Of a stretch of DNA of 64,000 nt, positions 11,461 to 21,039 are shown piece after piece (within the stretch, counting starts at the first letter, position 1; each line of letters starts with the position of its first letter). Origin of the DNA: Monodelphis domestica (taxonomy: Eukaryota > Chordata > Mammalia > Didelphimorphia > Didelphidae). Under the pieces are notes generated by a model, which saw only the letters and a list, made by a program, of their open reading frames with translations, ran no database searches and was not told the origin of the DNA. Made by a program: the position numbers and the translations under genes. Where the stretch lies: assembly GCF_027887165.1 (NCBI RefSeq), contig NC_077232.1:9668559-9732558 (forward strand). The letters run 5' to 3'.

Positions 11461-11667
11461 CAGCAGAGGTGGCCTGGGCGCTGGAAGGCTGGAAGGCTGG
11501 ACCTCGCTGCGGAGAGCTTTCCAAAGCCCTGCCTAGCTCAGACTCTGGGGGATCCCCCCACCCCCAGGCTGGGAGCACTGAGTGATGAATTCTTTGACCA
11601 GGGCAGGAAAGCTCTCCGCAGCAAGGTCCAGCCTTCCAGCCTTCCAGCGCCCAGGCCACCTCTGCTG
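11461..11667. repeat. Near-perfect inverted repeat, 62-bp arms
   Basis: Arms 11,461-11,522 and 11,606-11,667 are reverse complements with one mismatch (C/T at a CpG near 11,505); the spacer is 83 bp. Each arm holds a GGAAGGCT direct doublet. It is not part of a recognised transposon. Confidence 0.92.
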
Positions 11668-11839
11668 CGATCACAGAGTCATTTAATACATGAATGAAGA
11701 CTAGCACAAGTCGGGAATAAGTGGGTGGTGGGCCCTCGTCTCTCCTCCCCACAAACCTGGGGGTTCTTAGCCCTGCTGCCACTGCTCCGAAGGCCGGAGG
11801 GGAAGAAGGATTGCCTGCCTCAAGTCTCTCATCTTCCAT

Positions 11840-12335
11840 TCAGCCCCTACCACACAGCTCCCCCAGCCCCAATAAACATCAGTGGCTCCCTATTGCCTTC
11901 GGGAGTAAATACAGAATTCAAAAGGGCATTTAGAGCCCTCCATGGCCTCGTGCCGCCCACATTTCTAATCTTCTCCCCTTCAGGCTCCGCCTGCATTGGG
12001 CTCCTCGATCCAGGGGCTGTTCCACAAACCAGACCCCCCAGCGCTCGGCTCTGGCTGTCCCCTCCAGGCTTACAGGCAGCCGGCCTTCCCCAGCGCCTCT
12101 CCTTCCCAGCGCCCTCCCCCAATGCCTACTTCCTCCCTCCCCCCTCCCCCCAGAACGCTGGCTCCCCCCTGGCTCGCTCTGTAGGTGTTTGCTGGCAGAC
12201 TGGAAGCGCCCCGAAGGCAGGGACTCTCTCAATGCCTGTGGGCTCCAGGGAGATGGAGAGGACGTCCGGGGAGCCTGAGCCTTCCTCCGTCCTCTGTTAT
12301 CATCCTTATCTCCATCTTCATTCCTAGTGCTGGGG
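11840..12335 (+). mobile_element. L2 LINE 3' region, GC-enriched
   Basis: AGTGGCTCCCTATTGCCTTC, GGCATTTAGAGCCCTCCATG, then GAAGGCAGGGACTCTC in L2 order. The open frames here are L2 shadows. Confidence 0.65.
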
Positions 12336-15300
12336 CTCCGGGCATGGACCCGGCCACGCCGGGCAAAGGCCACGAGAGGGCGCTGGGCCCACGGCAGAAA
12401 CAGCCGCGGGATGCCAAGTCCTGGAAAGGGTGGGCAGGGCCAGGGGCCTCCCCCTTCCCTCCCTCCTCGCCCCCCCCCCCCCCAGGCCGGGGCTCTGGGG
12501 GCAGCTCGGCCGGCCCCCACCTCCCTCCCTCTGCAATCTTGCCATCTCCAGCCTGTTTCCTCCCGGCCCCTTCACCCCAGCTTCCTTCGGCCTCAAGGAG
12601 TCAAATTTCCTGGGCTTGGAGAGCTGCTCTCTCATTTCCGAGCCCTCCTCCTCCTCCCTGGGGGGCTGGGGCTGGTTCTGCCTGACCCTTGCCCCCGGCC
12701 CCCCGCCTCTGCCTTCTTGGGGAAGGGGCTGGGAAGCCCGGCACCTGGGCCGGGGAGGAACTTTATTCTGCTGGAGCTGGGAGGAGGGGGAGGGCTCCCT
12801 CGGGAAGCCCCAGGCTGGGGAAGATGCTCCTTTGGGGCAGGGGTCTGGGCCCCTCTCACAAAGGCTCCAGGCTCTCTCTAGGACCTCCCCTCCCCTCCCC
12901 CAACGCGCTGCCCTTTGCTCTGGCCCCTGCTTTCCAAACTCCATCCCTGGTCCCCTGGCGGGACACCCCTCCCCCTCTCCTGGCCAGCCGCACGACTCCC
13001 CGGTGCTGGGGCCTCCCCTGGACCACCTCCCATCCCCCCTGCATCAATTACCCTAAATGCCCTTCTGTCTGGGCTCCCCCATCTCCCAGCAGGCAGGCAG
13101 TCCTCTCTGGCTCCCGAATGGCTCTCCATCTCCTCCTGCAGCCCCCGCCCCTCCCCTCTCCCCCTAATCACCCCGCAGCTCCCCCTCTATTCATGCCCAG
13201 CTCCTTCCCGCCCTCCTGGGGGCCCTTCCGGCGTCCCCCTCCCCAGAACCCCGCTTCCACCTCCAAGAGATGGTGCTGTGGAATGGCAGAGGCGGCTTTG
13301 GGGGAGGGGGGCCCTGCTGGGCCTCAGTTTCCTTCTCGGCCAGGAAGCCTCACATGGCTCCTGCGGGAAGAAAAGGAGCCAAATGGTGACCCCACAGTAG
13401 AAAGGCGCTGGGAGCCGGCGGCAGGCAGCCCGCTGCTGGGCACATGATGGGCCCCGCAGGAGAGCGCTGCGTCGCGGGGGTGTCTGGGAGCCTGGAAGCT
13501 CGCTCCTCCTCAGGCCCAGTCTGGGGGCTCCGAGGGGCCGAGGAGAGGGAGGTGATGGCGAGCCAAGGCTGGGGGTGGGAGGGAGCCCGGAAAAGCGGGA
13601 GGCGCAGCTTCAGCTGAGATGAGGGGTCCCCGCGCCCCCTCGGGCCTTCCCCGGCCCGTGGGTGGGGTGGCTGGGAGGTGAGGAGGGGGTGCTGTCCCTT
13701 TAAGAGCCTCAGGGCTGCAGGGAGCAGATGGCCTGTGCCTGGGGCCCCTTGTCCTTTGTGTGGCTCTGCACAAAGGAGGGGGCCAGCTGGGGGGGCTGCA
13801 GCAGGTGGGAAGGGGTGGAGTCTGCCTGCCTCCCTCCTCATCCTCCTCCCCCCCCAGAGTCCCGGCCCCAGATCTCGGGGTGCTGCCCCCTCCCAGCGCC
13901 GGGCCCAGGTTTCAGCATCCCTGCCAGCCGCTTAGCTCTGGCTCCACTCTCAGGGGAACAACCTCCATCACTCCGGAGGCCCTGGGGACCAGGAAAAGGC
14001 CGAGGTGGCCTCGACTGCTGGGGAGGACAAAGGGAGCTTGGGGGGAGCGGGGAGGGCTTCGCCCATGCCCTGGGGGAGGGGAAGGTGGGGGTGGCCGGAG
14101 TCCTAGAGAGCCCCTGTGGGGAGGAAGGGACCCCGGCAGCCCGGCTCCTGGCCGCGGGACACACACGGCAGACCAGAGCATCTCAGCCACCCGCCAGGGA
14201 GAGAGGAGGGGTGGGGGTGGGGCAGAGCCAGTTGTTCTTTTTCCCGGAGGAAGAAGCAGCTGCACTTTGCTCTGAGCCCTCCATCTGCCCCTGCTCGCTC
14301 CCCCTCATCCATCTTTCCCCGGCCCCCTCCCCCCGCTGCCCCGTCCCTGCCTCCTGCCCCCTCCCCCCGCGCCTCGCTCTCGGACCCGGGCTCGGGATTC
14401 TCGCTCTTTGCCAGAAAGGCTGGCTTCTCCCCAATCCCTGTCTGGGCTCTGTCCTGTGGGTGTCCTCCGCGGGTGTAGACATGCCCACGTGGTGGTGTGC
14501 GGATGTGGGACGACTGTAAGGCTGCCCGCTGGCCGGGCCGGGCCGGGCCGGGCTGGGCTGGGCTGTGTGTCTGGGCACCTCTCTGGGCACCCGGCCCGGC
14601 GCACTCCCTCACACTGGCCCTGTGTCTGGGGCTCCCCTGCCGCTCCCGGGTGGGGCCTCCCTGGGAAATCCAGCGGCCACAGAGGCCGGCCGCAGGAGGG
14701 GGGGCGCCCTTTCCAAATATAGGAAGTTGATTATAGTGTGGCCGGGCCCAGGGAAGGGGCGCAGGCGGCACCCACCGAGGCTGGGGGCGGGGGCTTGCCT
14801 GAATGTGGGTGTCCTGGGCGGTGGGGGGGGCCGGGAGGGGACATCAGCACCCCTTCTGCGCTCCGTGGGGGGGGAAGGAAAGCCTCGAAAGACCCCTCCG
14901 CCGCCGCCCCCCAGAGCCGCCTGCCTTCTCCCCCCAGGAGCCCAGGATGCTGAGCCGCCAGGAATCTTCAGTTGGACAAAAGCTTATCAGGCCCCTCGGA
15001 AGGGCCAGCTCCAGGGTTGTCTTCTAGGGAGGCAGATGAGATAGGAAGAGACCCCAGAAGTCATCTAGGCCAACCCCATTTGACAGATGAAGAAACTGAG
15101 AGTTCACAGAGGTAAGGGGTGGAAGATCCCAGACGCCCAAAGCCGTGACCTCTCCATCCACAAGCGTTTACGGAGGCCTGTCGCCGGGGAGGGGGAAACT
15201 GAGGCCAGGGGAGCCGTGGTCTGGCCAGGACCATACGGGAAGAGGCGCTCTCTGCGCAGTTCATACTTTTCCCATCAGGGTGTCCCCCCTGAAAGCACCC

Positions 15301-15639
15301 CATGGAGGGTGCGAGCCGAGGACGTCCCCAGGAGACCCTCGTGAGGCCCACCCTGCGCTAAAAGGGTCCGTGGGGAGATCCGAGGGGCAAGGAGGGAAGC
15401 CCCCCCCCATCCTCAGGGGGGCCTTCGGGCGCACTAACACGTGTGCCGCTGCTGGGCAGGCGTCTGGGTGGCGGGGTGCCGGTGCGACTTCTTGGCTATT
15501 CCCGCTCCCCGTTCTGCGCCCCCCTCTCAGCTCAGACCTCCAGGCGTGGGGAGGCCCTTCTCTTCCCCTAAGCAAAGTCGGGGTGCCTCAAGAGCAAAAG
15601 GGGGGAAAGCCATGAATGGAGACACTGCCCTCCCCCGGG
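12336..15639. other. GC-rich intergenic upstream of RCOR2
   Basis: C/G homopolymer-rich sequence with many long GC-driven open frames and none with recognisable homology. A CCGGG/CTGGG tandem lies at 14,530-14,562. An AT-rich islet at 14,713-14,738 (CCAAATATAGG) stands out. A MIR-like remnant lies at about 15,045-15,250. Confidence 0.5.
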
Positions 15640-16667
15640 CCTGACCCCACCTCCAGAGGAAGGCTTAGCCCTGGCCCCCAGGCCCCGCCCCCGCCCCCCC
15701 TCCCAAGCCCTGCCTCCCACCCCAGGGCCAGATGTTCAGCTGGCGGAGGCATCGGCTGGGGGAGGGGTGCTGAGGCCACAGCCGGCACTACTTCCCTGCC
15801 AGCAGCTTCATTGTGTGAGCGAGGGAACGAGGGAGCCGGGGAGCCAGGGAGGGATGGAAGGAAGCGGCGGCGGCGGCGGCAGCAGAGGCAGCGGCAGCGG
15901 CAGAGGCAGCGGCAGCGGCGGCAGCGGCGGCGGCAGCAGCAGCAGCGGCCCCAGCGGCCGCCTCCTCCCCGGCTCCCTGCAACTTTGCCCCCAGCTCTGA
16001 GCGGCGGCCCCCTGGGAGAGCCGCGTCCAGCCAGGTTCCCGCCTGCTGCCGCGCTGCCCTGCCCTGCCCTGCCGGGGGAAAGGGACTGATCTAGGAGGCA
16101 GAGGTCCTGCTCTCTTGGGCCAGGGGGAGAGGCAGCCGGCCCGCAGAGCTCTCTCCCGAGGGGCCCCAGGGGCGGCCAGCCGTCCTCCGGGAAGGCGGGC
16201 TGGAGCCCGGAGCGGGGCGAAGCCAGGGACCGCCTTCCTCGCGCTTCTGCCCCCCATTTACCTGGCCTTGACCCCAAGGCGGCCGGGACTCGGCTCCCCC
16301 GGCCCGGAGGGAGCCCAGAGCCGGGGGCTCGCTCCTTGACTTTCCCGGGCATCCCAGCCCCTCGCCCAAGGGGGAAAGGGAGTCCGCCGTCCGCCCGTTT
16401 GGGACCCAGGTAGCCCGGCTCCCCAGCTCCCTCTGGAGTCCTCTGGAAACTTTTTGCTGCCCTCCCTGGCGGGGGCACAGCGCCTTGGCTGCCCGCTGCT
16501 CCCCAGAACCCCAGTGGCGACCCCCGCACAGCGGGCCGGGGAGGGACCGGGGAGCCGCTTTGCCCAGTCCTCCGGGCCGACCCTCGGGGACCTGCTCCTT
16601 CCTTCCTTCTCCCGCTGCCTCCCCTTCCCCTTAAGCTTGGGCCCAGGGCAGGCGGGAAAAAGCCAGG
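15640..16667 (+). promoter_or_regulatory. RCOR2: RCOR2 promoter / 5' UTR, CpG-island-like
   Basis: Very GC-rich, CpG-dense sequence immediately before the RCOR2 start, extending into intron 1 to about 16.9 kb. No TATA box was seen, so a dispersed CpG-island promoter is the likely type. A GGC/AGC-rich triplet tract lies at 15,863-15,958. The transcription start cannot be fixed from sequence; part of this block is presumably 5' UTR. Confidence 0.6.
15863..15958 (+). repeat. GC-rich GGC/AGC triplet tract upstream of RCOR2
   Basis: About 96 bp made of imperfect GGC, AGC and AGA-GGC triplets, ending in an AGC run. It sits about 700 bp upstream of the RCOR2 ATG, inside the putative promoter/5' UTR. 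A short open frame beginning with ATG near 15,854 reads through it as Gly/Ser repeats and stops at about 16,000. Confidence 0.8.
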
Positions 16668-16794
16668 ATGCCGTCCGTGATGGAGAAGCCCAGCTCGGGC
16701 TCTGGGATCCTGTCCCGGAGCCGGGCCAAGACGGCGCCCAACGGAGGCCAGCCCCACTCGGAGGATGACAGCAGCGAGGAGGAGCACTCCCACG
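16668..16794 (+). CDS. RCOR2: RCOR2 coding exon 1
   Basis: Encodes residues 1-42 plus the first base of D43. It holds the start codon, with A at -3, and an acidic Ser/Glu-rich stretch ([12 protein letters not shown]). The donor is G|GTGAGA. A second ATG lies at codon 5. Whether the 5' UTR is on this exon or on a separate upstream exon cannot be settled; an AG near 16,650 behind a pyrimidine run could be an acceptor. Confidence 0.93.
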
Positions 16795-19700
16795 GTGAGA
16801 GCCTGGGACTGCGTGGGGACGAGGGGGCGTGGGGGGGCGGCTAGGGCTCCTGCCGCCGCCGCCGCCGTCCTGGGGGCGGGGAAAGACGAGGGAGAGCTGG
16901 CCTGGGGTGGGGGTGGGGGGTCCTCGAGAGGCAGCTGAGGAGAGACACGTGGGCATCCCCCATACCCCCCAACAGACATGGAGCGCGCCCGGGGCAGCCT
17001 CCCGGGACCCAGACGGGCCGCCTCCTCTGTCCTGGCCTCCCGGCTTTCCCCAGCCCAGAATGCGGGGGACAAAGGCCGGGAGGGAGCGGTGCCTTCTCCT
17101 GGGGATCCTGGCGCCGCTCCCGCCAGGTCACAGAGGGAGCGACCCCTCTGGTTCCCCAAGCTAGAACAAAGGGCTCGGGGGAGACGGGAGAACACCCAAC
17201 AAGGCTCCCGTTTCTAGACCGCTTTTCCCTTTACACGCTCCCTCTGGGGGGGGGCACTCGCCCCATTTTGCGGATGAGAAAACTGAGGGGAAGGGGGTTC
17301 CGGTGACCTGGCCGGGCTCCCGCCTGACCCTCAGAGCGGCCAGCAGGATGGGGCAGGGGGCGCCGCTCTGGGGCCGGAGGCTCACCCCGCCTTTGCTCCC
17401 GGCTCCCCAGACAGCATGATCCGAGTGGGCACGAATTATCAAGCCGTGATCCCGGAATGCAAGCCCGGTAAGGAGGCGCGGCGGCGCGGGGCCCCACGTG
17501 GCTCGGGGAGGGGGAGGGGGAGCCGCGGAGTTCCTCCCTGGTCCCTGCCCTTCCTGCCGGCCATCAGCGTGTCCTTCCCTCGGCACAGAGAGCCCGGCCC
17601 GCTACAGCAACAAGGAGCTCAAGGGGATGCTGGTGTGGTCCCCCAACCACTGTGTGTCCGATGCCAAGTGTGAGCGGGGCTGGGGCCCGGGACGCCTGGG
17701 TTCAGGCTCATCCCGGGAGGGGCCTGGGGGCTGGGCTTTGTTCTCCCCTGGGGGGGGCTGCCCTGGATATCTGGGGGAGGGGAGCCCAGGAGGCGCCCAG
17801 GCTTGCTCCCGCCCCAAAGGGTCTCTCCTTACCCATGAGCCCCTTCTTCTCCCGCCAGTGGACAAGTACATCGCCATGGCCAAGGAGAAGCACGGCTACA
17901 ACATCGAGCAGGTCAGGGGGCTCGCGGGCGGCCAGGGGGGCGGGCGGCCCGGGGGGCAGGCCCAGGCTCAGCCCGCCTTTGGCTGCAGGCCCTGGGCATG
18001 CTGCTGTGGCACAAGCACGACGTGGAGAAGTCTCTGGCCGACCTGGCCAACTTCACCCCTTTCCCGGACGAGTGGACGGTCGAGGACAAGGTGCTGTTCG
18101 AGCAGGCTTTCGGCTTCCACGGGAAGTGCTTCCAGCGGATCCAGCAGATGGTAGGGGCCTGGGGGGCCCTGCGGGCGGGCTCGGGGCCCTTCGCCGGCCC
18201 CTTCCCCTGCCAACCCGCAGCCCTCCCTCCGCAGCTGCCGGACAAGCTCATCCCGAGCCTGGTGAAGTACTACTATTCCTGGAAGAAGACGCGCACCCGC
18301 ACCAGCGTCATGGACCGCCAGGCCCGCAGGCTGGGGGGCCGGAAGGACAAGGACGAGAGGTGGGGCTGCAGGCGGCGGCGAGGGGGGCCGAGGCGGGAGG
18401 GAAGCGGGGGCCGCGAGGCCTTGCCTGGGATCTCACCCGCTCCCTGGACCCTCTGCCAGCAGCGATGAGTTGGAGGAGGGAAGAGGAGCCGCTAGTGAGG
18501 GAGAACCAGATGCTGGGGACCCCAAGAGAGAGGTGAGGTCCGGCCGTGCCCACCGGCCCCTCTGCCCCGCTCCAGCCCCTCCCCCGTGGCCCGGCCTTCA
18601 CGCGGCCCTTCTCCCCGTTGCCCCGACAGCCGCCCCCGACTCGACCCCTGAACGCCCGGCCTGGCCCGGGGAAGAAGGAGGCCCAGCTCTCGCAGTACCG
18701 CCACCACCCGCTGCGGACCCGGCGCCGCCCCCCCAAGGGCATGTACCTGAGCCCCGAGGGCATCACGGCCGTGTCGGGCAGCCCCGACCTCGCCAGCCTC
18801 ACCCTCCGAGGCCTCGACGCGCAGCTCATCTCCCTCAAGCGCCAGGTGACCGGCCGGCCGGGCCAGCGGAGAGGAGGGGGGCGCGGGAACCCCACGGGCC
18901 GAGTCCTGGCTTTGGGAGTCACTTCTCTGGGCTCTTTTCCACGGGGATCCCCAGGACCTGCTAGCGGACAGACCCAGGGGAGAGGCCGGGCCTTCCCTCC
19001 ACAAGAAAACGGGGAGACTAGCAGCCAGGGAGCCGGGCGGCCCGGTGGAGACTGCCGGGTCTGGAGGAAGGACCCAAGTCTGAATCGGGCCTCGGGGGCT
19101 TCCTAGCCGTGGGACCCAGGCGATGCTTTCTCCCTCGGCCTACCTTTCCTCGAGGGTAAAAGGAGCTGGAGGAGGGCCACGGAGTGGGGCCGACCGAGCA
19201 GTACCCCCTCGAAGGGCTGAACGAGACCGTGTGCATGCAGTCGGCACTTAATAAATGTGTGTTCCCTTCCCTCCAGGTACAAAGTATGAAGCAGACCAAC
19301 AGCAGCCTGCGCCAAGCCCTAGAGGGCGGCATCGATCCACTCCGTCCCCCTGAGGTGAGCCCGTGACTGGGGTTCCGTGGACTGGGGGGGGCCTTGTGTA
19401 GTTCCTGTGGGAGGAGAGACCCCATTTCTTGAGTTGAAAAGGGGCTCCTTCCCGCCAGGCCAACACCAAGTTCAACTCCCGATGGACCACGGACGAGCAG
19501 CTTCTGGCCGTGCAAGGTGAGGGGCCCAACGGAGCTGGGGTTGGAGGGGAGGCCACTACGGGGCTCCGTGGGGAGAGTGCCAGGAGGCCCCGGGTTCCGG
19601 TCTCCCCCAAGAAGGGCTGGGGGGCCTCCGTCTCCTCGGCCGTCAGGTCTCCAGGGCCCCTTCTTTGGAGCACCATCCCTCCTGCTGCTGGGGGGCCGGA

Positions 19701-20452
19701 GGGGCTTCCTAGGCCCCCCCCCCCCCGACCATTGCTCCTGCCCGCAGCCATCCGCAGATACGGGAAGGACTTTGGGGCCATCGCTGAGGTGATCGGGAAC
19801 AAGACGCTAACCCAGGTGAAGACCTTCTTTGTGAGTTATCGCAGGCGCTTCAACCTGGAGGAGGTGCTCCAGGAGTGGGAGGCTGAGCAGGACGGGGCCG
19901 CCGGGGCCCCGGCTCCCCCAGAGGAGGCCCGAAAAGGAGCCCCGGGCCCGGCCGCTGCCGCCACAGCCACCACCGCCACCACCGAGGAGGAGGAAGAGGT
20001 GAGGAGGCCGGAGCCCTGGACAAGTCCCATGTTCTGGGCCCCTTTCCTGCTGTGGCTCCCTATCCCCCAAACCTCCCTTGGAGAGGAGGGCGAAGCTTCG
20101 CTAGAAGGGAGGCCCCAGGTTCCAGTCGCAGCCTTCTCTCCTCCTCCAGGTGCAGATCACGGCAGTGTCTCGCTCTGTGCCCCCGGTGCAGCCGACTCCC
20201 CCTCCTCCCACCTCCCTGTCCCAGCCACCCCCGCTGCTGCGCCCCCCCCTGCCTACGGCCCCCACCCTCCTCCGCCAGCCCCCTCCCCTACAGCAGGGCC
20301 GATTCCTCCAGCCCAGGCTGGCTCCCAACCAGCCGCCACCCCCCCTCATCCGCCCTGCCCTTGCGGCCTCCAGACACAGTGCCAGGAGTGGACCTCAGCC
20401 CCCCCCTGCTTTGCTGGGGGGCCCCTCCGAGCCCCTCCCCCCTTCACTCTGA
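16668..20452 (+). CDS. RCOR2: RCOR2 (CoREST2), complete coding span, 12 exons
   Basis: REST corepressor 2, a nuclear scaffold that joins the histone demethylase LSD1/KDM1A to HDAC1/2 and to nucleosomes. Coding exons are 16668-16794, 17411-17467, 17589-17669, 17859-17911, 17989-18150, 18235-18359, 18463-18532, 18630-18845, 19277-19354, 19459-19516, 19748-19998 and 20150-20452, all with GT-AG introns. They join to 1581 nt with no interruption, giving 526 aa (human about 523, from memory). An acidic N terminus is followed by ELM2 (about 43-130), SANT1 (about 133-181, W135 and [10 protein letters not shown]), the LSD1-binding linker and coiled coil (about 226-320), SANT2 (about 329-380, [25 protein letters not shown]) and a Pro-rich tail. 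The start MPSVMEKP has A at -3 and matches the family N terminus. The SANT2 loop and linker distinguish it from RCOR1 and RCOR3. It faces MARK2 tail to tail. Confidence 0.97.
17411..17467 (+). CDS. RCOR2: RCOR2 coding exon 2 (start of ELM2)
   Basis: Residues 43-61, [19 protein letters not shown], the conserved opening of the ELM2 domain that recruits HDAC1/2. Acceptor CCCCAG, donor G|GTAAGG; phase 1 at both ends. Confidence 0.95.
17589..17669 (+). CDS. RCOR2: RCOR2 coding exon 3 (ELM2)
   Basis: Residues 62-88, [20 protein letters not shown] and on to CVSDAK, ELM2 core. Acceptor GGCACAG, donor T|GTGAGC; L89 is split across the next junction. Confidence 0.95.
17859..17911 (+). CDS. RCOR2: RCOR2 coding exon 4 (ELM2)
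   Basis: Residues 89-106, [18 protein letters not shown]. Acceptor CGCCAG, donor CAG|GTCAGG. The downstream intron is only 77 nt. Confidence 0.95.
17989..18150 (+). CDS. RCOR2: RCOR2 coding exon 5 (end of ELM2, SANT1)
   Basis: Residues 107-160. Carries the HDAC-contacting [19 protein letters not shown] helix and the first part of SANT1 ([20 protein letters not shown]). Donor ATG|GTAGGG. Confidence 0.95.
18235..18359 (+). CDS. RCOR2: RCOR2 coding exon 6 (SANT1 third helix)
   Basis: Residues 161-201 plus two bases of S202. Starts [20 protein letters not shown], the last SANT1 helix, then a basic stretch ([16 protein letters not shown]). Donor AG|GTGGGG. Confidence 0.94.
18463..18532 (+). CDS. 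RCOR2: RCOR2 coding exon 7 (acidic linker)
   Basis: Residues 202-225, [20 protein letters not shown] then PKRE. The acceptor is a CAGCAG tandem. The second AG (start 18463) matches the remembered human length; the first (start 18460) would add one serine. Donor GAG|GTGAGG. Confidence 0.88.
18630..18845 (+). CDS. RCOR2: RCOR2 coding exon 8 (LSD1-binding linker)
   Basis: Residues 226-297. Includes the conserved basic segment [20 protein letters not shown] and the beginning of the helical segment that packs on the LSD1 tower ([16 protein letters not shown]). Acceptor CCGACAG, donor CAG|GTGACC. Confidence 0.94.
19028..19275 (+). mobile_element. MIR/CORE-type SINE abutting RCOR2 exon 9
   Basis: A GC-shifted but recognisable element: GGTCTGGAGGAAGGACC, CTTCCTAGCCGTGGGACC, CCTCGAGGGTAAAAGGAGCT, then the terminus GCACTTAATAAATGTGTGTT running straight into the exon 9 acceptor. 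Confidence 0.6.
19277..19354 (+). CDS. RCOR2: RCOR2 coding exon 9 (coiled coil)
   Basis: Residues 298-323, [20 protein letters not shown] and on to PLRPPE, completing the LSD1-binding coiled coil. The acceptor directly follows the 3' end of a SINE-like element. Donor GAG|GTGAGC. Confidence 0.94.
19459..19516 (+). CDS. RCOR2: RCOR2 coding exon 10 (start of SANT2)
   Basis: Residues 324-342, [19 protein letters not shown], the first SANT2 helix; A343 is split. Acceptor CGCCAG, donor G|GTGAGG. Confidence 0.95.
19748..19998 (+). CDS. RCOR2: RCOR2 coding exon 11 (SANT2 and Ala/Thr/Glu tract)
   Basis: Residues 343-426. Completes the DNA-binding SANT2 domain ([20 protein letters not shown] to [16 protein letters not shown]). 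It then runs into an Ala-Thr-rich and Glu-rich low-complexity tract that is longer than in human as I remember it. Donor GAG|GTGAGG. Confidence 0.94.
20150..20452 (+). CDS. RCOR2: RCOR2 coding exon 12 (Pro-rich C terminus, stop)
   Basis: Residues 427-526 and TGA at 20450-20452. A proline-rich tail with [20 protein letters not shown] and [16 protein letters not shown], matching the human RCOR2 C terminus and absent from RCOR1. Acceptor CTCCAG. Confidence 0.95.
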   Translation: MQITAVSRSVPPVQPTPPPPTSLSQPPPLLRPPLPTAPTLLRQPPPLQQGRFLQPRLAPNQPPPPLIRPALAASRHSARSGPQPPPALLGGPSEPLPPSL

Positions 20453-20870
20453 GCCCCTGCTCCCACCCCCACCCTGGGCACCACCTGCTTCAGCGAGGAC
20501 AGATGGACGGGCACTTCGGCCGGCGTCGGGACGGGTCCTGAGCAGGGCCCTGGGCTGGTGCCCGCTTCCCGGGGCTGCCTGTGGCCGGACTGCTTGTCTG
20601 GCATCTGCCCCCTCCCTGGTAGTGGCTGTTAGTGACCGTAGTGTAGAGCTGAGCGAGGGGCCCGGCGGCTCCTGCCTGTGGGGTGGGGGTTGGGGTGGGC
20701 GCCGAGGGAGGGAGGGAGGGAGGGAGGCCCCCCGGGCTCCCGACCCTGGGCCTGGGGCAGGCGTGTGTGTGCGCGGATGGAGGATGGACGCGTGTGTGGA
20801 CGAGGCTGCAAGAGGAGAGCCACCTGAATTTATTTTTTGTCGTTTTTAAAATAAAACTTTTTCAAAGCTC
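20453..20870 (+). other. RCOR2: RCOR2 3' UTR
   Basis: From the stop codon to shortly after the AATAAA at 20,850. GC-rich with a GGGA run near 20,700. It ends in a T-rich stretch just before the poly(A) signal. Confidence 0.8.
20850..20855 (+). terminator. RCOR2: RCOR2 polyadenylation signal AATAAA
   Basis: Canonical hexamer about 400 bp after the stop. Cleavage is expected about 15-25 nt downstream, roughly 20,870. Further plus-strand AATAAA motifs at about 21,400-21,420 and 21,519 lie inside the opposing MARK2 3' UTR. Confidence 0.82.
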
Positions 20871-21039
20871 CCTGGGTGAGGCCCTCCCTTGCCCAGCCTC
20901 AGCCCAGCTCCCCCTGGGGCGGGACCCCTTTGTGCCAGCCGCCGCTCCCCTCCCTTCCCCTGCATGGCGGCTGCTCCGGGCCTGCGGCCTTGCCGGCCCG
21001 GCCGGGACAAGAAGGAGGCAGCAGCCGCGGCCCAAGGCT

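Noticed and set aside
14713-14727. CCAAATATAGG as an SRF CArG box
   Set aside because: Seven A/T bases lie between CC and GG; the consensus needs six.
15588-17195. 535-residue minus-strand open frame over the RCOR2 promoter and exon 1
   Set aside because: GC-driven lack of stops antisense to a known gene; no domain and low-complexity Arg/Cys/Pro runs.
17652-18536. 294-residue plus-strand frame overlapping RCOR2 exons 4-7
   Set aside because: Runs through introns in a different frame from the RCOR2 exons; the spliced RCOR2 frame explains the locus.
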